A stretch of DNA of 64,000 nt from VXPQ01 sp965223485 (GTDB lineage Bacteria; Bacteroidota; Rhodothermia; Rhodothermales; VXPQ01), in the NCBI GenBank assembly GCA_965223485.1, contig OZ244993.1:620001-684000 (forward strand), read 5' to 3'. A program made the position numbers and the translations under genes. Below the pieces are notes generated by a model. That model made no database searches. It had not been told where the DNA came from and worked only from the letters and a program-made list of their open reading frames with translations. Position 1 is the first letter of the stretch; each line of letters begins with the position of its first letter. Shown piece by piece: positions 1 to 7,972 of this stretch.

Positions 1-271
1 TCTGCAGGATATACGCCCCTTCAGGAACGCGCCGGAGGGTAAACGCTCCGTCCCGATTGGTCGTCGAGAACCGGGTCAGCACCGAATCTTCGCGAGTAAG
101 CGCCACCACGGTCGCGCCCGAAAGCCCCGCCCCGGTCGAATCCACAACCACGCCGGCAACTTCGAAACGACTGGCCTGAGCCATAGCCGTTTCCATACGG
201 AAGACAAGGGTAAGAAAGCAAACAACTACTCCGAGACCTGCCGCCTGCCAGCCCATGCACACATGTTTCAT
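1..271 (-). CDS. Carboxypeptidase-like regulatory domain protein, probably TonB-dependent receptor (N-terminal part only)
   Basis: The reading frame starts at an ATG (271-269) and runs off the left edge, so only about 90 residues are visible. It begins with a signal peptide (hydrophobic segment GLGVVVCFLTLVF, cleavage near TAMAQA) followed by a beta-sandwich of the carboxypeptidase regulatory type: VAGVVVDSTGAGLSGATVVA, then RFSTTNRDGAFTLRRVPEGAY. In Bacteroidota this domain is the usual N-terminus of TonB-dependent outer-membrane receptors. The gene lies 57 bp downstream of a GLPGLI protein on the same strand, a pairing commonly seen in this phylum. The receptor barrel itself is outside the window, so a different secreted protein cannot be excluded. 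Confidence 0.75.
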   Translation of the reverse strand, partial: MKHVCMGWQAAGLGVVVCFLTLVFRMETAMAQASRFEVAGVVVDSTGAGLSGATVVALTREDSVLTRFSTTNRDGAFTLRRVPEGAYILQ

Positions 272-328
272 CGTGCATGGGAAAGGAATAAATCGGGATG
301 ATCGAAAGCAAAGCATGGTATCCGCACG

Positions 329-1135
329 TCAGCGATCAACCCGAATAAAAATTCTTCTATTGCCGCCCTGATTTTGCATTTCTTCCGTTTTCTCCTTCTC
401 GATAGCGGCGAACTCCTCCTGTGTAACCGCCCTTCCTTTTTCCGGGGCCCGGATCGACACCTCGTCAGGCGCCTCGGATGAAACATGTGTGGCGCTATAG
501 GCCGTCAGGCTCCCGTCGTCGATGGACAACACCAGGATCGCACCGGGCAACCCTCCGAACGAGGCGGGACCGATCGGTACGGGGAGCTCCGGAGCGAACC
601 AGGCCTCTACTGTGGCGCTGTCCGCTTCCGTGACCGCTTGCTGACATGCAAAACCGAGGTACTCGCCTTGCTGTCCTGTGAGGCGCCACGCATATTCGGG
701 GCGGTCGCCCTGGATCAGGAAGGTGCGACCCAGAAAGTCTTTTTGCTCGGTAACCGTCCAGGCTTCAAGGTCGGTGTACGTTATGGTACGATCCTGCGAA
801 CGCTTCGTCCGTATCAAAATATCTCCCCGGGAACGACTCACCGATCGATCGGGCATTGCCGCCGAATCGGGGGCCGGCGTCATCACCGATGCCTTTTCCG
901 TGAAATGAAGACGCCAGGCCGTGGTGTCCACCGCGGACATCGAAGCCAGTATCTGCTCTTTCATCTCTTCTCCCAGGGCCGGCGGGAGTTCCAGACCCTC
1001 GGGGATTTCCGGCTTTACGGTTCGCTGGTAACGGATCGTTCCTGTCGTCTGGGCAAGCACCGGTGACGGAGCCAGAGCATACAGGGCAGTACACAGCAAC
1101 AGGATCGGCGCCATTCCCTTGCAGGCAGAACGCAT
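329..1135 (-). CDS. GLPGLI family secreted protein
   Basis: I chose the ATG at 1135 because it is followed directly by a signal peptide (MAPILLLCTALYALAPSPVLA, cut before QTTG); the frame stays open upstream to 1231. The mature protein has the family signature FGGLPGAILVLSIDDG about three quarters along, plus the usual preceding beta-strand stretch (AWFAPELPVPIGPASF). GLPGLI proteins (TIGR01200) are exported proteins of unknown function restricted to Bacteroidota-like bacteria and are typically encoded next to a carboxypeptidase-like/TonB receptor, as here. About 268 residues is normal for the family. A role as partner of the downstream receptor is inferred from context only. Confidence 0.8.
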   Translation of the reverse strand: MRSACKGMAPILLLCTALYALAPSPVLAQTTGTIRYQRTVKPEIPEGLELPPALGEEMKEQILASMSAVDTTAWRLHFTEKASVMTPAPDSAAMPDRSVSRSRGDILIRTKRSQDRTITYTDLEAWTVTEQKDFLGRTFLIQGDRPEYAWRLTGQQGEYLGFACQQAVTEADSATVEAWFAPELPVPIGPASFGGLPGAILVLSIDDGSLTAYSATHVSSEAPDEVSIRAPEKGRAVTQEEFAAIEKEKTEEMQNQGGNRRIFIRVDR

Positions 1136-1516
1136 CCCGGGGTTTACGGAAAAATCAGGAGGGGAATACATGGTGTGTACAGGGATAATGTGTCCGGGAA
1201 GCATGATGACAAGCCGAGCCAGAACATGCATACAACGAACGCCGGAACATATATATTGTTTGCTGGCGCATTACCCCGCTTGAAGATGCCCGGACCGGTC
1301 GAGATTTCACCCGAAGTAGAATGAATAATTTTCAAATTATCTTCCTCGCAACAAAATCACTTGCATGGTATTGCGTCCCATTTATATGGTTAGTAACTTA
1401 ATTTTCAGCCTCACTTCCCACCCCGTTCACCTCTGTACACAACTCCCGAATAGTTTATCGGGTGTACAGAGGAATTGTGATCCTGCAACTCGCAACGAAC
1501 CTGTAGAGGCTGAACG
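1136..1516. promoter_or_regulatory. Divergent intergenic region
   Basis: This 381-bp stretch separates two divergent secreted-protein genes and should hold both promoters. I see no convincing gene in it. It is more AT-rich than its surroundings between about 1320 and 1420. Its main visible structure is the inverted repeat at 1430-1472, listed separately. Confidence 0.4.
1430..1472. repeat. Long inverted repeat upstream of the FN3 protein gene
   Basis: A perfect 11-bp arm CCTCTGTACAC (1430-1440) is matched by its reverse complement GTGTACAGAGG (1462-1472). Inside it a second pair, CCCGA (1445-1449) and TCGGG (1458-1462), nearly continues the stem. The structure lies 45 bp before the GTG start at 1517. 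It could be an operator for a dimeric regulator, a 5' UTR hairpin, or the terminator of an unseen transcript; no U-tract follows it, which speaks against the last. Confidence 0.5.
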
Positions 1517-3457
1517 GTGCCATTTCCCGCAAACCGGCGACCCCACGTCTGGGGTAGCCCGGTACCAAACCCCATTCGAACCGTTTTTCCATCACGGACC
1601 CTCTGCGTTGCATTTGCCTTGCTCATGGTGGCTGCAACCAACCCGGCAATGCGTGCGCACGCCACGGAAGCCGAGCACTGGCGTGGCGGCGATGGCGACA
1701 GGGTGGCAGCCACAGCAGTAGCCGCTGCCCCCGATGCGCCGACCAGCCTGACGGCGACAGCCTACGGAACGGCGACTGTCAACCTGTTATGGACTGCTCC
1801 AACGAACAACGGCGGCGCTGCAATTACCGGATACAGGATCGAGGCATTATCGAGGTACGAAAGCAACCTGGGTCGAATAGACACAGAAGAAACAGGAGAA
1901 TGGCGTGTACTGGTGGAAAACACCGGGGATACCAACGTATCCTACAGCCATACCGGGCTCGCACCCAATACTGTTTTGAGCTACCGGGTCTCGGCAATCA
2001 ACGACGATGGCGTAAGCGAACCATCGAACGAGGATGAAGCCAGGACGGGCTTGCTCGGTGGCGGTACGGCGCCGACAATCAATTCGGTGACCGTCAATGA
2101 CACCGAGATGGAGATAACCTTCGATCATACCCTGGATGCAAATTCGATACCAGGACAAGTCTTTTTCCCGATAAAGGTCTTCGGCAATGGGGGTGACTAT
2201 CGTCCGCAGCACGTAACGATACAGGGGGCCAGGGTCACACTCACACTGGCGGAAGAAAATGGAATAAATCATGGCGAGAGGGTACACGTTCGTTATTACC
2301 AGCCAACGTATTTAGAGGGAGACGTTTTTCTTCCAATGTCCGGCGGCCTGAAGAGCCCGGCCGGAAATCCGGTCGAGAAAACTATGTGGAATAGCGTGAC
2401 CAACAACACCCCGCCACGGATCACGCTGGTGCTGAATCCGGCATCGATTAATGAAAAAGGCGGTGTCGGTACCGTGACGGCGACGATACCCTCTCCCATA
2501 ACAGAGGAGGTCACCTTGACGCTCACCCCGGAGCCGATAGCTCCCGCGGTGGATACTTCCTTCACGCTGAGCAGAACCACAGCCACCCTGACCATTGCAC
2601 AGGGCGCAACAACGAGCACCGACACATTGACGATCACAGCAGTGGACAATGATGTGAAAGAAGGGCATAAGACCGTGATGGTAAGGGTGCTGAGAGAGGA
2701 TTATCCAATTAATGAGGTTGCAGCGAAGCCTTTCACCGTAGCGCTGATGATCATCGATGACGAGAGTCCGCCACCGCTATCAATACCGTTCATATCTCCG
2801 TCAGAGCCTTCGCCCCCACCCAAGCCGACTTTGGATCCACCGCTGTACTTGAGGAGCACTCCCGGTAACGAACAGGTGAGGCTAACATGGAGCCCTCCGT
2901 TCTATGACCCGGGGGATATCACCGGTTACGCGTACCGGTACAGGGAAAGTAACCAATACTTTGGCTTCGACGCTCCTGTAACCTGGAGCGACATCCCCGG
3001 CGGAGCGAATGCCCGCAGCTACACGGTCACAGGCCTGACGAACGGGTTGGAGTACATGTTCGAGGTGCGGGCAGAAAACCCGAACGGAGGTGGAACCTCT
3101 GCAAATACAACCGTCAGGCTGCCCCTGTCAGGGGGTCGGTCAGCGGGGGCAGGGGGGCCTACGTCAGTGGGTACAGAGAGCGAAGAACTACCCACCGAGG
3201 TAGCGCTCATGGGCAACTATCCGAACCCGTTCAATCCGGAAACGACCATAGACTACGAGTTGCCACAGACAAGCGAGGTATATCTCGCGGTGTACGACCT
3301 GCTCGGTCACGAGGCGGCTGTGCTGGTGGACGGATTGCAGTCGGCAGGCCGTCACATGGTGCGGTTCGATGCAAGCAATCTGCCAAGCGGTCCGTATGTA
3401 TATCGTTTGCAGACTGGAGACAAGATCGTTGCCCGTACCATGATACTGGTCAAGTAA
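1517..3457 (+). CDS. Secreted fibronectin type III protein with T9SS C-terminal sorting tail
   Basis: The best start is the GTG at 1517; it gives a long n-region, then a signal peptide (LCVAFALLMVAATNPA, cut near RAHA). Domains in order: a first FN3 domain (about residues 75-180, APTSLTATAYGTATVNLLWT), a SwmB-like immunoglobulin fold (about 188-300), a Calx-beta-like strand region ending in IDDES (about 300-420), a proline-rich spacer, a second FN3 domain (about 445-535), and a type A sorting tail of about 80 residues starting NYPNPFNPETTIDYELPQ. Such tails direct proteins through the type IX secretion system to the cell surface. The function is probably adhesive or structural. A GC-rich hairpin (1533-1563) overlaps the start of the reading frame, so a later non-ATG start is possible. 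Confidence 0.8.
   Translation: MPFPANRRPHVWGSPVPNPIRTVFPSRTLCVAFALLMVAATNPAMRAHATEAEHWRGGDGDRVAATAVAAAPDAPTSLTATAYGTATVNLLWTAPTNNGGAAITGYRIEALSRYESNLGRIDTEETGEWRVLVENTGDTNVSYSHTGLAPNTVLSYRVSAINDDGVSEPSNEDEARTGLLGGGTAPTINSVTVNDTEMEITFDHTLDANSIPGQVFFPIKVFGNGGDYRPQHVTIQGARVTLTLAEENGINHGERVHVRYYQPTYLEGDVFLPMSGGLKSPAGNPVEKTMWNSVTNNTPPRITLVLNPASINEKGGVGTVTATIPSPITEEVTLTLTPEPIAPAVDTSFTLSRTTATLTIAQGATTSTDTLTITAVDNDVKEGHKTVMVRVLREDYPINEVAAKPFTVALMIIDDESPPPLSIPFISPSEPSPPPKPTLDPPLYLRSTPGNEQVRLTWSPPFYDPGDITGYAYRYRESNQYFGFDAPVTWSDIPGGANARSYTVTGLTNGLEYMFEVRAENPNGGGTSANTTVRLPLSGGRSAGAGGPTSVGTESEELPTEVALMGNYPNPFNPETTIDYELPQTSEVYLAVYDLLGHEAAVLVDGLQSAGRHMVRFDASNLPSGPYVYRLQTGDKIVARTMILVK
1533..1563 (+). promoter_or_regulatory. 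GC-rich hairpin at the translation start of the FN3 gene
   Basis: ACCGG (1533-1537) pairs with CCGGT (1559-1563), and inside it ACCCC (1540-1544) pairs with GGGGT (1551-1555). An alternative pairing joins GGTGCC (1516-1521, overlapping the GTG start) with GGTACC (1561-1566). The two pairings are mutually exclusive, which is what a simple translational switch would look like. I could not match it to a known riboswitch class. Confidence 0.3.
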
Positions 3458-3458
3458 C

Positions 3459-3941
3459 ATGGGGGATGCGCCGGCAACAAACCCTGACCCCCGCCGGCGT
3501 ATTGCTACTCTACTGGGATTGCTGACAAGCGAGGAAGCGCAGAAAACGCTGTCGCATCGCCTCGGACGTTCGAGGTTGGCCTACGAACTGGCTTGTGCCT
3601 GGTTCGATGACGTGTATGTCCCGAGCGAGCGTTATATGGATGGGCTGAAGGGTGATCTGTCACCCGAGGCGGCGGAGACGTTCAGAGACGCTTTCGATCC
3701 CGTGGAACTGGCCGCCATGGAGCGGTTCCACCGTTTCTTCGAACTGCGCATCGATATGCTGCCGGATGCAATGACCGCCTCGCGGCGCATCCCTATAGAC
3801 GACCGCTGGCGGAGCCTGATGAAGGACGCAGGCTATCTGCTGGAAGACATCGGAGGCGATGCGGAAAATTTCCGCCGGAGGCTTGCAGAGTCCGGGGATG
3901 CTTCCGGAGAAATTGCCGCAATCATCCGAATCGCAACCTGA
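3459..3941 (+). CDS. Hypothetical helical protein
   Basis: I do not recognise this 160-residue protein. It starts one base after the stop codon of the FN3 gene, so the two are probably translationally coupled. It has no signal peptide or membrane segment and is predicted mostly helical, with a charged, Arg/Asp/Glu-rich sequence (SEEAQKTLSHRLGRSRLAYE near the N-terminus, RIPIDDRWRSLMKDAGYLLE near the middle). Its 3' end overlaps the convergent CopD-like gene by 20 bp. Codon use fits the neighbours, so it is likely a genuine cytoplasmic protein. Confidence 0.6.
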   Translation: MGDAPATNPDPRRRIATLLGLLTSEEAQKTLSHRLGRSRLAYELACAWFDDVYVPSERYMDGLKGDLSPEAAETFRDAFDPVELAAMERFHRFFELRIDMLPDAMTASRRIPIDDRWRSLMKDAGYLLEDIGGDAENFRRRLAESGDASGEIAAIIRIAT

Positions 3942-4374
3942 GCCCCAAGTACAGCACGACAGCAGCAAGTACGGCGTTGACAAGCGCAGACCACAGGGCG
4001 GTCCGCGTTTTTCCCTGGGGCACGAGCGCCAGACTGTACCATGCCTGGTTGATGCCCATTGCAAGGAACAGGATGAACTTGGCGCCGACCAGCTGGAGAT
4101 AGGCAGCCGGGTAACTGAAGTTTGTCAGCCACCCCACATTGATGAGGTTAAAAATCCCTGTCAGAAGAATGGTGAAGAAAAGCTCCCTGCTGAACCGCTG
4201 GAACCGACGAACCAGCGTCTCGATAAGTGCAGCGGTGCGTTCAGGGGCAAGATGTTCGCCCGCAAACCGGCGGACGGAAGGCGCCACCACAAACGGTACG
4301 ACGATCATCCCGCCCACCCAGACGATGATCGCCGCCAAGTGAATCCATAGAACGACGGCGCGAAAGGTAAACAT
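3922..4374 (-). CDS. CopD-like integral membrane protein
   Basis: The 150-residue protein has four predicted membrane segments: AVVLWIHLAAIIVWVGGMIV, ELFFTILLTGIFNLINVGWL, LQLVGAKFILFLAMGINQAW, and a final VNAVLAAVVLYLGLRL. The first helix carries the His and Gly-Gly pattern (WIHLAAIIVWVGG) followed by a conserved P-x-x-R (APSVRR) typical of the CopD family. Family members are linked to copper handling, but many short versions such as this have unknown roles. It is the last gene of the long minus-strand cytochrome operon, 6 bp after the preceding stop, so copper or haem supply to that system is plausible but inferred. Confidence 0.65.
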   Translation of the reverse strand: MFTFRAVVLWIHLAAIIVWVGGMIVVPFVVAPSVRRFAGEHLAPERTAALIETLVRRFQRFSRELFFTILLTGIFNLINVGWLTNFSYPAAYLQLVGAKFILFLAMGINQAWYSLALVPQGKTRTALWSALVNAVLAAVVLYLGLRLRFG

Positions 4375-4380
4375 GGCTTG

Positions 4381-4860
4381 TTACATGCCCATGCCGCTGC
4401 GCGCCTGATCCAGGACGGCCTCGGTAACTTCAGCGAGTCCCTCCGCTTCGGCGTAGCGCTCCACGCTCTGCATGACCATGCCGCGGGCAGAGGCGGGGAT
4501 ATTCTCCATGCGCTGGCGCGCGCCCTCCGTCCAGGGCATGTCGCTGCGCCCGAAGGCCTCGTTGACCATACCCGTAAACGGACATTTCGAAGCACCGCCT
4601 TCCACAGCAGGGCCGGAGGCCCCGACCGATGAAGCAGCCAGCCCGGTCCGTATGCCTTCCATAGGCTCGGTAGACACGGATTGTCCACCGATCTTTACGC
4701 CAAGGGAGCGCACCACCTGGGTCTCGCTCACATTGGTCAGCATGGCCGTTTGCTTCCCGCACACCGGACAACCAAATATGACCGTCATGGAGCCGCGGTC
4801 GGGACCGCGCGTTTCGGCGAGGCTCATGGCCTCGTCACATTCCACGCAAAGAAATTTCAT
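4381..4860 (-). CDS. Zinc-ribbon protein with C-terminal PCP_red domain
   Basis: The 159-residue protein starts with a zinc-ribbon-like four-cysteine module (CVECD near residue 5, CPVCGK near residue 32). After a low-complexity linker the last 55 residues match the PCP_red domain (PF08369): MPWTEGARQRMENIPASARG then SVERYAEAEGLAEVTEAVLD. That domain is known from the B subunit of light-independent protochlorophyllide reductase, but its stand-alone role is not established. Four more copies occur in two other proteins of the same operon. The start codon originally overlapped the stop of mrp (ATGA) before a MITE-like element was inserted. Confidence 0.75.
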   Translation of the reverse strand: MKFLCVECDEAMSLAETRGPDRGSMTVIFGCPVCGKQTAMLTNVSETQVVRSLGVKIGGQSVSTEPMEGIRTGLAASSVGASGPAVEGGASKCPFTGMVNEAFGRSDMPWTEGARQRMENIPASARGMVMQSVERYAEAEGLAEVTEAVLDQARSGMGM

Positions 4861-5096
4861 GAGGCATCCAGCAGGATTTGAAGTAAGGATACTCTGATTA
4901 AGTCCGCAAATCTCAGAGACTGCGAGGGGTGCGCTGGCAAGGAATGACGAAGAAGCGTGGCAGGCCCCACGTAATGAGGAATGACACAGCCAGCGTGCCC
5001 CTCGCAGTCTCCCGAAGGGCGCGTCACGTCCACAACGTACCGAACTACAGTGTTTTTTGCTGGTTTCAACGATGCAATCATGAATCCTTTACGCAC
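4857..5096 (-). CDS. Small reading frame created by the MITE insertion
   Basis: This 79-codon frame begins inside the MITE-like element (ATG at 5096) and ends with the residues QILLDAS, which are the ancestral C-terminus of Mrp read beyond the element. It overlaps the new mrp stop by 19 bp and the ATG of the downstream PCP_red gene by 4 bp (ATGA). It has no recognisable domain. It may be a by-product, or it may keep translational coupling to the downstream gene alive. Confidence 0.3.
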   Translation of the reverse strand: MRKGFMIASLKPAKNTVVRYVVDVTRPSGDCEGHAGCVIPHYVGPATLLRHSLPAHPSQSLRFADLIRVSLLQILLDAS

Positions 5097-5140
5097 GAAC
5101 GTGACGCGCTGGGCGAAGCGGTTTTGATCAGAGTATCCTT
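4885..5140. mobile_element. MITE-like element with 14-bp TIRs and 4-bp target duplication
   Basis: The terminal inverted repeats are AAGGATACTCTGAT (4885-4898) and its exact reverse complement (5127-5140). Both ends are flanked by AAGT (4881-4884 and 5141-5144), consistent with a target-site duplication. Inside are a 23-bp inverted repeat with two mismatches (4916-4938 and 4989-5011) and an 11-bp pair (5019-5029 and 5099-5109). There is no transposase. Removing the element and one AAGT copy makes mrp end in ...AHQLQILLDAS with its TGA overlapping the next ATG, which strongly supports insertion into an intact operon. Confidence 0.8.
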
Positions 5141-6010
5141 AAGTTGATGGGCCAGTTCGGTGAAGGCGCGCGCCGCCGGGCGATCCGGATGTTCGTGCAC
5201 GTACGAACGTCCTTCGTCGGCGGCCATGCCGAGGACAGGATCAAAGGGGATACGAGCCAGCACAGGCACGTTGAGGGTCTTTGCCAACCGGTCCGTACGG
5301 TCCGGCGGATACAGCGGATCTGCCTGCCCGCAATGCGGACAAGCATGCGACGCCATGTTTTCGACAAGCCCCAGCGACGACACGTCGAGGTGTTCCTGGA
5401 TCATGCGCACGGAGCGGCCTACCACATCCAGGGCCACTGCCGAGGGAATGGTAACCACGACGGCTGCATCGATGCGTGGTACCACATCGGCAAGTGTCGG
5501 CAAACGATCCGAGCCCGGCGGCAAATCTACCAGGAGCATATCCAGGGCGCCCCATACGGTATCCGCAATAAGCTCCCGCAATGCACTGGCCTCACGGAGC
5601 CCGCGCCAGGCGGCTCCGCCGGATTGCGACGGGGCATCCCACGCTACAGGCGTCGTCTCGTCGCGCAAAAACAGGGCCATGGACATGACGCGCACACCCG
5701 AAGACGTTTCGGGGGGGAGAATAGCCCCTCCTGTGCGTTGCGACAAGGTCGTCGCCTGCACGCCGGTCATGCGCCCGAGCGACGGGCCGTTGATATCTCC
5801 ATCCACAAGACCGATGCGGGCGCCGGCGCGAGCCAGCGCCGCGGCAAGATTCACCGCCACAGTGCTCTTGCCCACTCCTCCCTTGCCGCTCATTACAGCG
5901 ACGATATAGCGAATGCCACGGAGGCGTTCCGCAAGCCGGTCGGCCTGCACCCCCACCTGGCCCGCCACATCGGAGCCGCCGTCGGTTGCTATATCGTGCC
6001 AGGTTTTCAT
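5078..6010 (-). CDS. mrp: Mrp/NBP35-type P-loop ATPase, iron-sulfur carrier
   Basis: The chosen ATG (6010) lies 22 bp after the stop of the universal-stress gene; the open frame upstream has no family similarity. A deviant Walker A (MSGKGGVGKSTVAVN) lies near residue 40, followed by LVDGDINGPS, LVDLPPGSD and the carrier motif CPHCG (within ASHACPHCGQADPLY). The usual N-terminal DUF59 domain is missing. Mrp proteins bind and transfer 4Fe-4S clusters, fitting an operon with a radical SAM enzyme and a ferredoxin. The last roughly 20 residues (KDTLIKTASPSASRSCVKDS) are encoded by the inserted MITE-like element and replace the original short tail. Confidence 0.85.
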   Translation of the reverse strand: MKTWHDIATDGGSDVAGQVGVQADRLAERLRGIRYIVAVMSGKGGVGKSTVAVNLAAALARAGARIGLVDGDINGPSLGRMTGVQATTLSQRTGGAILPPETSSGVRVMSMALFLRDETTPVAWDAPSQSGGAAWRGLREASALRELIADTVWGALDMLLVDLPPGSDRLPTLADVVPRIDAAVVVTIPSAVALDVVGRSVRMIQEHLDVSSLGLVENMASHACPHCGQADPLYPPDRTDRLAKTLNVPVLARIPFDPVLGMAADEGRSYVHEHPDRPAARAFTELAHQLKDTLIKTASPSASRSCVKDS

Positions 6011-6032
6011 CCGCACATCCCCGTCGCCCCGA

Positions 6033-7967
6033 TCACGACACGGCTTCTTCCGCCTGTTGCTTGCGAATGGCCTCTTCCATTGCCTGCCGGGCCACCTCGA
6101 TGCCTTCTTCGGCAATCTCCAGCGTGACGATGGTGGTGTTATGCCCGTCTGCAGCGGTCTCCATCCGACCCTTCGTCTTGTCGCGCATGAACCCTTCAGG
6201 GACCCGTTCGAGACGAGCCCAGGCGTCCGGCGTCCACTTGTACGCCCCCTGGTCAATCAGTTTGACGGAAACGGCTTCCCGGGGCGGAGCCTGCTCCGCC
6301 GGATTCTCCTTCAATCCGGAACCGGGCGCGGAAAGCACCGAAGTGTCTTCGAGCAAATCTCCCACTACCGCTGCCACCATGTCGCGGGTGATTGTGTCAA
6401 GTCCCTTGACACGGGCGCCCTTTTCGATCTGCGCCCGGGCGCGGCGCATCTGGTACCCGTCAGGGACCTTCCTGAGCAGTTCGCGAGCATCCCGCGTCCA
6501 CTTGATCTTTTTCTTGTCGAAGGTTTCGACCTCTTCGGTGGCGCCTTCGAGGGGCGCCAGCTTGCGGAGCGCCTCCTTGTCGATTTCCTGGAACTCCTCG
6601 GGAGCGGCTCCGCAGACAGCGCACACGGCGGGCTTGAACCCGCGCGCCGCGTAGCCGCACCGGCTGCATACGTACGTCGCTTCATCGACGGCAGCAATTT
6701 TTTCGCGGGCCACCGACTCGGCGATAATGCCCATGGACCGCATGGCGGATTCCGGCAGAATGGTAGCCATCGCCTGCTCGACCACCTTTTGGGTTATCAC
6801 GGAGTGGCCGCGCTCCATGGCCCACCGGTGGATCGTCGTGCGCGCAATGTTGCGGGCAAAGTCGGGGGCCGTATTGAGGATCGCCGTGGCCTCGTCCGTC
6901 CAGATCATGGATTCTTCGGCCCGCACATCAAGCGGGGGGGTGTACCGCCTGCTCGACAACAACACATTGCAGGAAACCATCCGCAGCAGGTTTTCCGTAT
7001 TGCTGCCGATATCCATGTCCTCGTCGCTATGCACCCCGATGCGACCCATGACAAGCAGCCAGGGCTTTTCGCGGCGGACGTACTGGAGAATCTTGTCGAA
7101 GGCCTTGCCATCGAGCAGCGTGATCTTCAGGTCCACGCCCTCTTCGGCGGCAACGCGGTGCGCCACTTCGAGGTGCGACTGGTAGATCTTCGCAAGCCCC
7201 GTGTCAATGACCTCTTCGTGGAGCTGCTCCTGCTCCTTGAACCGGAATACCTTCGAGGCCTTTTCCGTAAGCACATTCACAATGCTGTTGAACATCGCGT
7301 AATGCAGGTAGGGATCGTAGACCGACACCGCCTCCACGCGCTTGTCCAGCTTCCGGCCCAGTTCGAGGGCCGTTTTCAGACCGGCGAAGGATTCGGGGCT
7401 GCCATCAATACCCACCACGATGTGCCCGCCATCGGCCTCTCCCGCGGCGTGCCCGTTTATATGATGATCAAGCGAATCCGTGTTCTTGACGATAAGCATG
7501 TCGGTGCGCGCCCGCCGCACAACCCGCGAACACACACTGCCCAGCACGCTGTCGCGAACGGCGCCGAGGCCGAGCGATCCCATCACGACCAGATCGTAGT
7601 CGCTTTCCTCGATGTCCTGTACGATGATCTTCCAGTTCTTCCCATCATACATCTTCGGCTGGAAGGGCAATTTTTCCTCGCGGCACCGCTTGTCCATCAC
7701 GGTCAGGTACGAATCCGAAATCAGTTCGAGACCCATCGTGATGAGCGTGTCGTGCACCTTCCGCTGCTTTTCCATCTCCTCTTCGACGAGGTACTCCTCG
7801 GGCAGCGTAAACTCCATCTGCTTGAAGCGGTAGTCGTGCATACGGGCTGCGTAAGCATGGCTGCCCACGAGATCCGCATCGAACCGCTTCGCCAGTTCGA
7901 TGGCAAGGTCGATGCTCGCCATCGAATGGTCCGAATTGTCAACCGGAACGAATATAGTCTTGTACAT
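6033..7967 (-). CDS. Tandem universal stress protein with rubredoxin-like and three PCP_red domains
   Basis: This 644-residue protein has two Usp domains (about 1-162 and 180-341). The first keeps the nucleotide-binding pattern GSLGLGAVRDSVLGS; the second is degenerate at that site. They are followed by a PCP_red domain (about 355-404, IWTDEATAILNTAPDF), a rubredoxin-like zinc or iron site (C434, C437, C449, C452: CSRCGY and CAVCGA), and two more PCP_red domains (about 489-540 and 577-640). I know of no described protein with this architecture. It lies between mrp and small genes in the CydA-like cytochrome operon, suggesting a soluble sensor or scaffold for a redox cofactor, which is inference. 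Confidence 0.85.
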   Translation of the reverse strand: MYKTIFVPVDNSDHSMASIDLAIELAKRFDADLVGSHAYAARMHDYRFKQMEFTLPEEYLVEEEMEKQRKVHDTLITMGLELISDSYLTVMDKRCREEKLPFQPKMYDGKNWKIIVQDIEESDYDLVVMGSLGLGAVRDSVLGSVCSRVVRRARTDMLIVKNTDSLDHHINGHAAGEADGGHIVVGIDGSPESFAGLKTALELGRKLDKRVEAVSVYDPYLHYAMFNSIVNVLTEKASKVFRFKEQEQLHEEVIDTGLAKIYQSHLEVAHRVAAEEGVDLKITLLDGKAFDKILQYVRREKPWLLVMGRIGVHSDEDMDIGSNTENLLRMVSCNVLLSSRRYTPPLDVRAEESMIWTDEATAILNTAPDFARNIARTTIHRWAMERGHSVITQKVVEQAMATILPESAMRSMGIIAESVAREKIAAVDEATYVCSRCGYAARGFKPAVCAVCGAAPEEFQEIDKEALRKLAPLEGATEEVETFDKKKIKWTRDARELLRKVPDGYQMRRARAQIEKGARVKGLDTITRDMVAAVVGDLLEDTSVLSAPGSGLKENPAEQAPPREAVSVKLIDQGAYKWTPDAWARLERVPEGFMRDKTKGRMETAADGHNTTIVTLEIAEEGIEVARQAMEEAIRKQQAEEAVS

Positions 7968-7972
7968 AACGG

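Noticed and set aside
1516..1566. c-di-GMP-I riboswitch
   Set aside because: Only GCAAACC matches; the GACGCAAAGCC core and tetraloop-receptor pattern are missing, so I kept only the hairpin.
4857..5144. REP or intergenic palindrome instead of a mobile element
   Set aside because: The AAGT flanks and the exact restoration of the mrp stop after removal favour an insertion.
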